Positions 1 to 9,975 of a DNA stretch of 64,000 nucleotides are shown in pieces. A program made the position numbers and the translations under genes. Position 1 is the first letter of the stretch, and each line of letters begins with the position of its first letter. Where the stretch lies: positions 527,167,137 to 527,231,136 of the forward strand of contig NC_081414.1 in NCBI RefSeq assembly GCF_030272615.1. The letters are read 5' to 3'. Below the pieces are notes generated by a model that saw only the letters and a list, made by a program, of their open reading frames with translations, was not told the origin of the DNA and made no database searches. Source of the DNA: Cryptomeria japonica (Eukaryota; Streptophyta; Pinopsida; Cupressales; Cupressaceae).

Positions 1-1449
1 GGGATGAATAAGAGGATGCTTCATCACATTAGAATCAATCAATTTAAGCATAATACTATGCAATTTTTCATAAAGAGGAGTAAAATTATGATGTGTAAAC
101 TTTGATGATAAAGGGGCTACAACGAGTGTTGCAGAATCAATATGATTGAAAGCATTATGAAATTATTACTTTCATTTTGAATTTTTTGAAAAGATTGATG
201 AGCATCTTCATTCTTATCAAATGGAGCCAATGATGAAGAGGATTCAAATTGACTTACTTGAGGATGATAAATATGAAGCACTGTGCATAATTGTGTGAAA
301 GATGCATAATTAGAAAACAAAAGATTATCTCTATTATCCTTTTGCAAATTATTAATGAAAATTATTTGAACATCACCATCAATCACAAGATAAGCAATAT
401 GTGGATGCAAATTCTTATATCTACCAATGAAATCAATCACTTTTTCCTTATCTCCTTATTTGCAATGCATCAAATCAATTAATATAATTTGAGGAACAAT
501 ATTGTTTTGAAAATGTTGCACAAATGCATTAGATAATTTCTAATAAATAATCAATTGAACGAGGAGGAAAGGAGAAAAACCATTGCAAATATTTTCTCTT
601 AAGTTATGGGAGAATAGTTTTTTCATGAGTTTGTGGTCATGCAAGAAATCACTACACAAAGTTTGAAATGTTTTCACATGAGTTTGGAGGTCACCTTGTT
701 CATTACATTTCTCCAAATGAGAAACATCTATATTTTGTAGGACAAGAATTCAAATGATATCATTAAAAAGTAGGCCAACAATATCATATGTAGGAATATT
801 GAGTTTGTATTGGGTTATGGAAGCCAATTGTTGTTGCAAAGATAAATTTTTTTGGAGCAAATGGTTCATAGTGGATTCCATGGATGAATCAGAATTGGAA
901 ATGCAATATTGTGATGGAGGTGTAGTATTATGATAGTTAGGTGGAACATTTTGATAAGTAGGTAAAGGATATGGTTGGGAAATAAATAGAAGGATAACAG
1001 AAGGAGATATGTAGGAGTATTGATTGATAGGATTTCCCCCATTACTAACATGTGTAACATTAAAATTTTGTGTAGAGGTGCTCATGATAAAAGATGTAAA
1101 TGTAAGCACGTTAGGCAAAGATTTAGGAATATGAATGGAAGGTTCAACTTGATTTGTAGGAATTGAATGATTAAGCACTTCAACGTAAATTTCCATTGGC
1201 ATAACACAATTATCCATAATATGAGCAATACTACACAACACATTCCCACAATATCCATCAATACATGAATCATTCTCTTCAAACCTTCAATCAAGGGGGT
1301 TGCCTCTCCACCCAAGCATTCTTGACTCATTTTTGAAGATCTTCCAATTTTTGGTCAAGCTTCCCCAATTGTTCAATGGTCACTTGACTTAAATAGTCAT
1401 CCTCATCATGAGAAGCATGAGGGGAATTGTTATCCACAATGTTAGGCAT
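1..1449 (-). pseudogene. Ty3/gypsy gag (capsid) remnant, runs off left edge
   Basis: Remnant of a retrotransposon capsid protein, which would coat element RNA in cytoplasmic virus-like particles. Reading starts at the ATG whose complement is 1447-1449 (MPNIVDNN) and runs leftwards out of the window. A Pro/Asn/Gln-rich stretch (about 900-1240) precedes the diagnostic part: HLEKCNEQGDLQTHVKTFQ (about 640-720), NAFVQHFQNNI, GDKEKVIDFIGRYKNL and IFINNLQKDNRDNLLF (about 310-450). The order fits the retrotransposon gag pattern. Frame changes near 1240 and 130 and in-frame stops near 1330, 740, 541 and 457 make it a pseudogene. The stop near 457 sits where related gags have Gln (CAA to TAA). No protease or RT lies in the window, so the element is truncated by the window edge. 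Gag identity is fairly secure; the lineage is not resolved. Confidence 0.7.
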
Positions 1450-1620
1450 GTCTTATGTAGGAATAGAGAATTCACCCAAGTTTCCATAAAATAGGTTAGT
1501 CAACTCTTGCTTAATACCCTTATTATTTTAACTTTGGTAAGTCATAAGTCTATAACTTCTTCTCATTGAGATATTGGATTCCAAACTGTCATAACCCTCT
1601 TTTTGGACCTAGATACGACT

Positions 1621-1705
1621 TTACTATTATTATTACTATTACTATTACTATTATTATTAATGTTATTATTATTATTATTTATTTATTTTTTATTATTATT
1701 ATCAC
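1621..1705. repeat. Imperfect (ATT)n microsatellite
   Basis: A run of TAT/ATT trinucleotides interrupted by ACT and GTT variants. The hydrophobic open frame across it (Ile-rich) is a by-product of the repeat and not a gene. Confidence 0.85.
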
Positions 1706-1847
1706 TATTGCTACTACAACTATGCTTATTATTATTGTTCTGAATTTCATGAGTAATGTTAGTTTAGAAATGATAAATAGAATGGGGTTGAAACTATTCT
1801 AAATAAGAAAATAATTAATAAGTGGTGACTCACACATGAGGTCATAA

Positions 1848-2236
1848 TTTACTTGGAAATTATTTATCTCCTCATTATTCTAATTGAGCACATGCTGTAG
1901 GAGAAATAAGAAGATTCTAGAAAATAATTTTTTTCAAATTCAAATATTAAAAATAAATATTATATTTAGCAAATATATGACATGGGAGTTACAAAATTAT
2001 TCAATGACAATAATAATTATATTCATGACCTTTTTTTTGACAAAAGGAGTTACAAATTCATTTTTTTGATAAAATGGAGGAAGATTCAAATTCGAATTTT
2101 GAATGCATGGTCAAATGTAACCCCTCCTATGACAACAATCATTTTTGCATGAAATTAATTTAGAAATTACTTATTTTCTCAATATGTTATTCAGCACATG
2201 TTGTAGGAGGAAATAAGAAGATTCTAGAAGATAATA
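1848..2236. repeat. Direct duplication, about 305 bp apart
   Basis: The segment 1848-1930 recurs at 2153-2236. Both copies contain a CACATG-TGTAGGAG core followed by AAATAAGAAGATTCTAGA. Phrases around GTAACCCC and TATGACAA also recur at about 2115 and 2255. This is probably an old local duplication inside a decayed element. Confidence 0.6.
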
Positions 2237-3336
2237 TCTAATTCAAATTTTTGCATGTAACCCCCAGTATGACAATTAATCTTTTTGTATGAAATTATTT
2301 CAGGAAAAGAATATGGAAATCAATTAATTCTTTTGATAGTGGGAAATGGTTCTCTTTTTCTATATATTGACTACTCGATTTTTGAAAAGGGGGAGTTCAT
2401 TTTTGTTTTCTATGTGATGAAATAGGTCTTTGAATGTTAATAAATTAGTCTCAAATTTATGTTAGTTATAGGAGGGATTTTGTAGGAATATTGCAGGATT
2501 TTTACTTCAAGGATTTGGAGAAGATCTTCACCAAATTACAAAGCAAGGATTGAGGAAGAATGGCTGGGAAATAGAGGGTGAATGATCAACAAAGTCTTCA
2601 TTCATCTTGCAGAAAATCAGGTTCCCCTGTTCCATATTCACTTGCATGATTTTTTTTTTCAAAAGCGAAAAGAGGGGAGGGATTTTTACTTGCATGCATA
2701 ATTTCTTTGGGAAAAATTGAGAGGATTAAAGTATTTTTTTAAAAAGATATAGTTACTTCGTTTAATATGGTAGAAGATGGGATAATTATAATAGTAATTT
2801 CATTTCTCAGAAAAAAGGAGAGTATTTTCACTTTGTTTCAGATTTTTTGATAGGAAAAATAGATGTGTCTATGTTTATGCTTTATCAATACAAGTGTATA
2901 ACTTCTATCTTAATTAGTAGTTTTCTTTCAAAAGGTATATTCAAATGTACTTATTGCTTAGATTCATTATTTTGAGGGTTTTAAAAATATATACTTATAT
3001 TGGTTAAGAATAAATTTAAATATATAAATAAATAAAAATTTAAAATTTAAAAGTTGATTGTAGGTTTTTAAGTTATTCATTTAAGATTAAGTTTAATTTA
3101 CATTTAAAAATATTCTAAGTGATCAAATTAAATTAAATAAATTTATTTAAAAATAATAATATTAATATGAAATAAATTATTATATTAAAAAATAAAAAAT
3201 AAAAGAATTCGATTAAAAAAATATATATATAATAAAGTTCAATTTTTTTTAAATTCAAAAAACATGTATGGGCAGGAAAGGGGGCGGTTTTCCCCCGCCC
3301 ACCCATGCGGCCACTGCATGTACAATGGACCACAGG

Positions 3337-4237
3337 GATGCGTCTATTCTAGCTCCAAAATGGACTTGTTGTACCAATGACATGCATCGACATACATGTC
3401 TGATACATGCATACCATGCCAACTTGCCACAGCGGCCAGACCCACGGTATGTGATGTGGAGTTGTCGTCGACTCGCAGGTTTCAATCCTTGAGGCCCATG
3501 CGAAATTACGTAGACATGCCAGAGGACGACCACGACTCGCTTCGTGGTTGCCAATGTGTTTTTGTGTATAACACGCACATTAAAAGATACAAAATAAAGA
3601 AACCGCCAATGATTGTAGAAATCGCATTCAGACGACATATCAGCGAGAAAAAGAGGGTGCAAACTCCAAAAAATTGTACGTTCATCAGACAATAGACAAA
3701 CATGGCGCATTTTTTATGGGCCTAACGTGGAAAAAGGCATACTAACACACGAACAAAAACATTGTTGTTTGAGTGCAGAGCAAGTTTATTGTTCAAGGGT
3801 GGATTTGAGCACTGTTTGAGGGCAAACTTCTGCAGTTTTGTGTGTCATGGTGTGACTTGGGCTGGAGGCATAACGTGGGAAAAGGCACACTAACACGCGA
3901 ATGAAAAAATTATTGTTGAAGCACAAAGAAAGTTTATTGTTCGAGGGTGGATTTCACCACGGTTTAGGGCAGATTTATGCAGTTTTCTGTGTCGTGCTGC
4001 GTCTTGGGTTGGACAAGCGTTTCGTGGGAACGACAACAAGGCGTGAGGTATGTTGAAATCCGCCTATATAAATCAAATATTTCCTATTTCATAGAGGTTA
4101 GGTTAGCATTTACGAGCTATGCTTTGGATTTTGTGTTTAAAATCAACACGGTTTGCATTTTTTGTTTGCACAAAAAACCATCTCATCGCCTGTATAACTT
4201 GAATATTTGCCTATTTTGGAGCCAGAATAGATGCGTC
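3337..4237. mobile_element. Unclassified element bounded by 25-bp inverted repeats (element 1)
   Basis: The left end 3337-3361 and right end 4213-4237 are inverted copies of one another (25 positions, 3 mismatches, all C/T or G/A differences). Both contain TCTATTCT(A/G)GCTCCAAAA. Similarity continues weakly outward by several bases. The interior is non-coding and CpG-rich and contains a 148-bp tandem duplication. No transposase and no clear target-site duplication were seen, so it could be a non-autonomous DNA transposon, a fold-back element, or part of a larger satellite structure. Confidence 0.45.
3721..4016. repeat. Tandem duplication of a 148-bp unit
   Basis: Unit 1 begins at 3721 (CCTAACGTGG) and unit 2 at 3869 (CATAACGTGGG). 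Each runs through GTTTATTGTTC(A/G)AGGGTGGATTT and ends near TTGGGCTGGA or TTGGGTTGGA. Several of the differences fall at CpG positions. Confidence 0.75.
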
Positions 4238-4290
4238 CTGTCGTGTTAGGGTTAAAGATGACGCATGATGCATCTATTCTGGCTCCAAAA
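4214..4290. repeat. Perfect 21-bp inverted repeat with 35-nt loop
   Basis: Arms 4214-4234 and 4270-4290 are exact reverse complements, ending in TTTTGGAGCC and GGCTCCAAAA. The left arm is the right end of element 1 and the right arm is the left end of element 2, so two elements of the same family sit head to tail about 32 bp apart. Confidence 0.85.
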
Positions 4291-4317
4291 AAACTTACGA
4301 TGCGACTAACAAGCGAT

Positions 4318-4880
4318 CTTAGTCTCCCCTTTTGAACCGTAGGTTTTTGATTGGATGGCTGAGATTGCGCTAGGGTTAGAAGCCTTTAGAAGCTGTGTTA
4401 GTGCCAGAATAGACAAAGCCATGTTAGAAGCCGTGTTGATTGGTTGCGTTAGGGTTAGATTTAGAATAGATCATGTTATCTCCATTTTGTGGGTTAACAT
4501 GTTGGGCTTAATCCGCAAAGTAGTGAACTAGTTGGGTCTATTAACGCGAAACTGCGAAAGCGCTTAAAACTGCATGAGTCGCAATGGTGAACAGGTGGGA
4601 CTAACACATGATGTTAGTCCCTCTTTGTAACCATAGATTTTCGATTAGATGACTGAGATTGGGTTAGAATCTATGTTAGGGTTAGAAGTCACGTTAGGTT
4701 TTCAATTGGTCGTGTTAGGGTTAGAAGCCGCGAACACAGGTCTTGTTAATTATAATCGCGATTTCGTGGGTTAGCAGTTTGGGTTTAACCCGCGAATTAG
4801 CAAAATGAAGAAAGTCGCAAGCGATTGTGTTTATTCATGAGAAACTACAAAAGCACTTAAAAATGTGTGTTAGTCACAAT
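4318..4880. repeat. Diverged duplication of an approximately 290-bp unit
   Basis: The phrase series TTAGTC-C-CT, AACC(G/A)TAG, GATTGGATGGCTGAGATT, TTAGGGTTAG, then a GGGTTA-GGG(C/T)TTAA-CCGC run, occurs first from 4318 and again from 4612. A small hairpin joins the two: GGGACTAACA (4597-4606), five bases, TGTTAGTCCC (4612-4621). A matching hairpin (GACTAACA / TGTTAGTC) lies at 6824-6844. Confidence 0.6.
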
Positions 4881-5215
4881 CACTGTCTAGCGGGTGGTCA
4901 AATGGTTTTACCCGTGAAGTCGTGAAATTGTGAAATCCCATAACAACCCGTGTTAGTCACAATTGCTGTTTCGTGGTGGTAGAGAATGCGTTTAATAGGT
5001 TGTGCACGAATGTGTGAAATAACCTAACATGGTGTGTTAGTCACAATCGTTGTCTCGCAGGTCAACAAATGGCATTCACCCGTGAAGTCGTAAAATTATG
5101 AAAGCACATTACACGAGGTGTTAGTCTTCATCACTACTTCGCAGTAGTAAAGAATGCATTGAAGGGGTCATGCGCGAAATTGCGAAAGCGCATAACGTGC
5201 CTTGTTAGTCAATAT
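4860..5215. repeat. Diverged tandem units related to the downstream satellite
   Basis: Several roughly 110-120-bp units each contain TGTTAGTC(A/T), a short TTCG(C/T) segment, and GAAA-GCGCATAAC at the end. They share vocabulary with the 84-bp array at 5553-6709 and probably represent an older, more diverged form of it. Confidence 0.5.
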
Positions 5216-5552
5216 CAAAATGGAATTTTTTATTAGCTGTGTGCATATGATGAATCGAAGGTCTTCGTAGGAGAAGATTACATGGGGGGGGTATAGGGAT
5301 ATGGATAGATGTAAGTGTACAAACACCTTAACAGACTATGGTGCAAAATATGTGAGAAGTACTTAGATTCTAGAAGGGAAATAGCATGGAACTTGTGGTA
5401 GATGAATTTAGTTATTAGAAAGCACTAAAAATTGACTAACACGCATGTTAGTCGCGCGTTTTATACCATCGATTTTGAAATTAACTGCTTCAATTGACTA
5501 ACCTGTCGCTAACACGCTGTAGAAAAGATCCATTTTAGAGCGAGAATAGACC

Positions 5553-6709
5553 AAAGAAAATGGTGGCCACATAGTCTGCGAAACAATGAAATCACATAAC
5601 ACACAATGTTGGTCGCATTTGTCATTTCGCGACACTAAAGAAAATGCTGGCCATGCACTTCGCGAAACAATGAAGGCACATAACATGCTATATTAGTCAC
5701 ATTCACCGTTTTGTGAGGCTAAAGGAAATGTCAGGCCGCAGTCCACAAAATAACGAAGGCACATAAGACGCAATGTTAGTTACATTAGCCATTTCACGAG
5801 GCCAAAGAAAATGCTGGCCACGTAGACCATGAAACAGTGAAGGTGCATAATACGCAATGTTAGTCATATTTGTGGTTTCACGAGGCTAAAGAAAATGACG
5901 ATGACGTAGTCTACGAAACAACGAATGCACATAACATGCAATGTTAGGCAAAAGGAAATACCGGGCACACAGTTCGCGAAACAATGAAGGCACATAAAAT
6001 TGTATGTTAGTCGCATTCGCAGTTTCGTGAGGCTAAAGAAAATGTCGGCCACGCAGTCTGTGAAATAATGAAGGTGGATAACACACAATGTTAGTCGTGA
6101 GGCAAAAGAAAATGGTGGCCATGCAGTTCGCGAAATAGCGAAGGCGCATAACATGCAATGTTGGTCGCATTTTCCATTTCACAAGGCTAAAGAAAATGCC
6201 GACTACGCTCTGTGAAACAATGAAGGTAGATAACATGCAATTTTAGGCAAAAGGAAATGCCGGGCACACAGTCCCCAAAATAGTGAAGACACATAATGCT
6301 ATGTTAGTCACATTCGCAGTTTCGTGAGGCTAAATAAAATGTCGACCACGCAGTCTGCAAAACAGCGAAGGCGGATAGCACTCAATGTTAGTCGTGAGGC
6401 CAAAGAAATTTCCAGTCATGCAGTCTATGAAACAACTAAGGTGCATAACACACAATGTTGGTTGCATTTGCCATTTTGCAAGGCTAAAGAAAATGATGGC
6501 CATGCAGTCCACGAAACAATGAAGGCTCATAACACACTATGTTAGTCGCATTCGCTGTTTCACGAGGCTAAAGGAAATACCGGGCACACAATCTATGAAA
6601 TAGAAAAGGCGCATAACATGTTGTGTTAGTTGCATTCGCCATTTTGCGAGGCCAAATAAAATGCCGGCCATACAGTCCATGAAATAGGGAGGACACATAA
6701 CATGCAATG
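5553..6709. repeat. 84-bp satellite array with higher-order structure
   Basis: About 14 tandem units start at 5608, 5692, 5775, 5859, 5943, 6006, 6090, 6160, 6242, 6303, 6387, 6457, 6541 and 6625, preceded by a partial unit. The basic unit is 84 bp and contains GTTAGTCGCATTCGCC, CGCGAGGC, AAAGAAAATGCCGGCCACGC and GAAGGCGCATAACA. Shorter units of 61, 63 and 70 bp recur at fixed places, giving a four-unit pattern: 6006-6302 (84+70+82+61) and 6303-6624 (84+70+84+84). Differences between units fall largely at CpG sites. Open frames across the array are repeat artefacts. Confidence 0.85.
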
Positions 6710-7281
6710 CTAGTCAAATTGAGTCGTGTCTATTCTGGCTCCAAAATGATCGAATCTGTGAGACTAACAAGATGTGTTATGTATTCTCAACCATTGGATA
6801 GGAAATCTACGGTTGAAAATTGTGACTAACATCATGTGTTAGTCGCATTGTACCACTTTTTGGAGACAGAATAGTATCGCGATGATAACAAAGATGCAGG
6901 CCACGTAGTCCATGAAACAACCAAAGTGCATGACACAATGTCTAAAGAAGGTTGTGGATAAATGAGATATAGATAGATGGAAAGGAGAACACTAGACATG
7001 CCAAAAAAGGAAAGATTATATTGCCTTATAGCAACAAGTTTAGTGGTCGTGTTTGAGGACCATTTATAACCCATTTTCAGCTCCAAATTCTCATTCAAGG
7101 ATGGATAATTTGCGAGTCAAGGTCGGTGGTAGAATTCAGGAGCAAAATTCGGTGGCGACTTGCAAGTAAGTATTTAGTCTCTCCCTCAAGATGATATCTG
7201 TAGAGGCATGTTTGTAAGTAAGAAATATGTAGACAAAATGCTTAAAAGAAAAGGGGAAACCAGGGACGGACAAAGCCCAAA

Positions 7282-7654
7282 ATGGGAGGTCAGCCCAGAA
7301 AAAAACCTAGGATGGTAAACCTGGCCAAGAGGCCTATGCAAAAATCACTGTTAGATGCATTTCCTAGTTTTGCAGATACATCAGCTAAGTGTGTTTTTAA
7401 AGACACTTTAGAGGGTTGCCAAGATGCTTTAATCCCACTTTCCAGAAAAGACCTGTTTTGGTTTTTCTATAAAAATAGAAATGAAAAAAATCCAATATCA
7501 AACGCTTGGACACACGATGTAGCCAAATTAATCGTGCCAAATGTGTTTATAGACCTTGAGTTGATTCAGGTATTGGCTGACAATTACGACCCTGCCACTA
7601 AAGTTGTGAGGATGCCGAGTGGGAAACCTTTGGTGGTAATTACTAGGTCTGCCA
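7282..7654 (+). pseudogene. Copy A of an unrecognised large gene family, 5' part
   Basis: I do not recognise this family. The frame opens at ATG 7282 (MGGQPRKKPRMVNLAKRPM, a basic start) and stays open for 124 codons until a Ty1/copia element interrupts it at 7655. Removing the element and one target-site copy (15,162 nt, a multiple of three) continues the frame from VVITRSA into IIYCFTLNKEALTKVDL at 22817. The segment LELIQVLADNYDPATK (about codons 92-107) matches LEFIMTIAQFYNIDTRK at about codons 81-97 of copy B on the other strand near 53,800. Before the ATG, a GCAA|GTAAGTATT donor-like site at about 7163-7172 hints at a 5' untranslated exon. A 5' border of the gene is otherwise not visible, because CpG-rich repeats end about 400 bp upstream. 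Confidence 0.7.
7650..7654. repeat. Target-site duplication of the copia element, left copy
   Basis: TGCCA directly precedes the 5' LTR. TGTCA at 22812-22816 directly follows the 3' LTR. The pair differs by one C/T transition. Confidence 0.8.
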
Positions 7655-9006
7655 TGTTGGCATTTGCATGAAGATTGCATTAATGATATATTTTATTGTC
7701 ATTGATTTCAATTGAACCGATAATGATATTGTTGTAATATTGTTATTGAAACCGATAGGAAGAATTTGTGAGGAGAACCAGTAACCGGTGTAAACCTTAT
7801 CTATTGTTGTAACCGATAAACCCTACTAGTTGTTTTTGATAAACCCTAACCGATTAAGTTTGGTGAATTGGTTATATTGGTTTATGATCTGATGATGAGT
7901 GGTAATGATTATGACATGCATGATTATTGTATGAAGACAATTCCAAAAGATTTTGGTGAGTTGTTGTAATAGTTTTTGGCTAGGGAATGAGAAAATGTAT
8001 TGTATCTAATGCAAAGCGCGTGATGAGTTACTAAGTTCGATGAAGCAGTGATCAAGGAGCGATCAATATTTTCTTAATTGATGTGTAGAGATTTCTATGT
8101 AATCCAACGGTCATACTTGAACTGAATTTGTTTGTAATCTCAATGAGATTTAAGTTTTTGTTGTGTTACCGACCTGATTGATTTGTATTTAAGGTCGATG
8201 AAGTTGTTTAGTTTTCAAGAGAGTTGGCAAAGAGATATACACAGTTCAGTTGAGTGTGTGGTTGCCTAACCAAATGATGTATCTGCAATTTGAGTAAAGG
8301 CAGATAGGAGCATGAAATGAATCTGATCAAGAAAGTGTAGTGCTATTTAGACAGATCAACAAACTCCTATTGTTTTCTAACAATTACAAAAAAATTGAAA
8401 TCCCCTAACCAGGTAAGCTCTAACAAGCTTGGTGCTATTCAAATCCTCTAACAGGGTAGTCCATTAGATTGGATTTTCAAATCCTCTATTGAGGTTACTC
8501 CTTACAGGGTATTGCTTCTAACAAGGAATTTGTAGTCAATCCCTTAACCGGGTGATTCCTAACAGGATCAGTTGTTAACAAGACTTTTTGTAAAGCTTTA
8601 ACAGGATAGGCTCCTAACAGGGCGAACTTCAGAAGAGTTTAGATTTTATCTTGTGAGTCTCATCTCACCATGGTTTTTAGCTATTTGGGTTTCCATGTCA
8701 AAAATATTTGTTTCAAGTGGTGAATTTTTATGTGGTTATGTTTTCATGGTTGATTTACTTAACTACTTAACTATTTCTGATAAGTCATGATAATCGGTAG
8801 TATTGAAGATATGAAGAAGTTATTTATTGGTAATTTGTTGTAACAGACAACCGGGTTTATCTTATGAGTTTTTATCTTGACAGAGTTATTATTCTAAGTT
8901 TACTTTGAGAGATTGATTGGTGAAGTTTATTATCAGTTTTTCTATCTACTGATTCACCCCCCCTCTCAGTAGTTGACCAGATACTTATTCTTTCATCATA
9001 CCATCA
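7655..9006 (+). repeat. Copia 5' LTR
   Basis: 1,352 bp, starting TGTTGGCATTTGCATG and ending ATACCATCA. It matches 13476-13574 plus 21586-22811 throughout. It contains several ACCGGT/ACCGAT words and a series of repeated CTAACAGGG / CTAACAAGG phrases at about 8400-8620. Confidence 0.93.
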
Positions 9007-9008
9007 AT

Positions 9009-9020
9009 TGGTATTAGATC
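9009..9020 (+). promoter_or_regulatory. Copia primer-binding site (initiator tRNA-Met type)
   Basis: TGGTATTAGATC begins two bases after the LTR. It differs at two positions from TGGTATCAGAGC, the standard copia site pairing with initiator tRNA-Met. Confidence 0.8.
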
Positions 9021-9075
9021 TTTCCAGGTCCTCTAAGGTCTAAGCCTAACAACTTGAGGAAAAGATCTACTGATC

Positions 9076-9975
9076 ATGATGAAGAAGGAAGGTCCGAAGT
9101 TTAATAGAGAGAACTACAGGATATGGAGTGACAAAATGAGAATTTATATCAAGAGTCTGGGAAGTCAGTATTGGGAACATGTCAATACTAAGTATGTTGC
9201 ACCTACTGGGATGTTGACTGGTGATCAGAAGAAAGAGCAATAAGAAAATCATCAAGCATTGGAAGCTATTATCAGTTCTTTGTCTGATGTAGAATATGTA
9301 GATGTTCATGGTCTTGAAACTGCATATGAGGTTTGGAAAAAACTTGAAGAGATTTATAGAGGTGGTGAACATGTTAAGATTTCTAAAGAGGACAGTCTAA
9401 GAGGAAAGGTTGATGACATGCAGATGGCTGAAGGTGAGAATATCCAGTAGTATGGTCAAAGGATAAAAGAGATAGTCGGTGAAATTAAGAGTGCAAGAGG
9501 TAAAGTGGAAGATTCCACAATGATCAGTAAGGTACTGAGAATCCTGCTACCAGTCTATTCTATTAGAGTTGCAGCTATTCAGGAGCTAAAGTCCATTGAC
9601 AAAACTAAGGTAACTCTTGACTCCATCATTGGCAAGCTTACTGCTTTTGAATTAAATGGTTATGATGGTAGTGTACAAAAATATGAGTTTGATTTAGAGC
9701 TTTTTTTCTCTAACCCATCTACGAGGAAAAGTAGAGATACTAGTCACATTTATGAATCCAGATCCAGTAGAGAAGTTGATGATGAAGACAATTTAGCTGA
9801 GCTTGAAGCATTGTTGGCCAAGCGGTTGCCTAGAGGTACAGGTAAATTTAGAGGAAAATTACCTTTAAAATGTTTTGCATGCAACAAGATTGGTCACATT
9901 CTGCTAATTATCCTAATGGTGATAATGAGAACAAATAAGAGAAATTCAAGAAGTGCAAGGGTAAAGGCAAAATAG
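9076..9975 (+). pseudogene. Copia gag
   Basis: Nucleocapsid/capsid part of the copia polyprotein. ATG 9076 (MMKKEGPKFNRENYRIW) gives the typical copia gag opening of a start followed by NYRIWSDKM. It continues with AYEVWKKLEEIYRG, then a gag helix region, and a zinc knuckle beginning CFACNKIGH at about 9868. The final Cys of the CX2CX4HX4C knuckle is lost. In-frame stops lie at about 9241 (EQ-stop-ENHQ) and 9448 (IQ-stop-YGQ), both probably from Gln codons. The frame is lost just after the knuckle, where the reading needed for the protease is a different frame. Confidence 0.85.

Larger units (their letters stand above)
1450..3240. other. AT-rich stretch without a recognised gene
   Basis: I see no coding region here. 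It holds an ATT microsatellite (1621-1705), a diverged direct duplication (1848-1930 and 2153-2236), and strongly AT-rich sequence from about 2640 to 3240. Because the gag remnant reads leftwards from 1449, part of this stretch may be the leader or LTR of that element, but no matching second LTR is present to test it. Confidence 0.5.
4270..6862. mobile_element. Unclassified element with about 110-bp imperfect terminal inverted repeats (element 2)
   Basis: The left end (about 4270-4380) reads CTATTCTGGCTCCAAAA, then ATGCGACTAACA, then AACCGTAGG and GGATGGCTGAGA. The reverse complement of the right end (about 6755-6862) gives the same modules in the same order: TATTCTGTCTCCAAAAA, ATGCGACTAACA, AACCGTAGA, CCAATGGTTGAGA. 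A second inward copy of the end motif lies at about 6727-6745. The interior has no coding capacity and is built from repeats that reuse the words TTAGTC and GCATAACA. No transposase is visible, and the target-site duplication is not clear. Confidence 0.45.

Noticed and set aside
4240-4740. Several TTAGGGTTAG words suggesting interstitial telomeric repeats
   Set aside because: They are isolated single or double words inside a longer non-telomeric unit, and the plant telomere unit TTTAGGG is not repeated in tandem.
6324-6545. Open frames on both strands across the satellite
   Set aside because: The 84-bp unit is a multiple of three, so any open unit stays open; frame changes between units of 61 to 84 bp show no selection for coding.
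5553-6709. Regular repeats resembling a CRISPR array
   Set aside because: Units are homologous along their whole length with no unique spacers, no cas-like genes are near, and the context is a plant nuclear genome.
9007-9021. tRNA gene fragments at the primer-binding sites
   Set aside because: Only the 12-18-nt complement of a tRNA 3' end is present, next to an LTR; no cloverleaf can be built.
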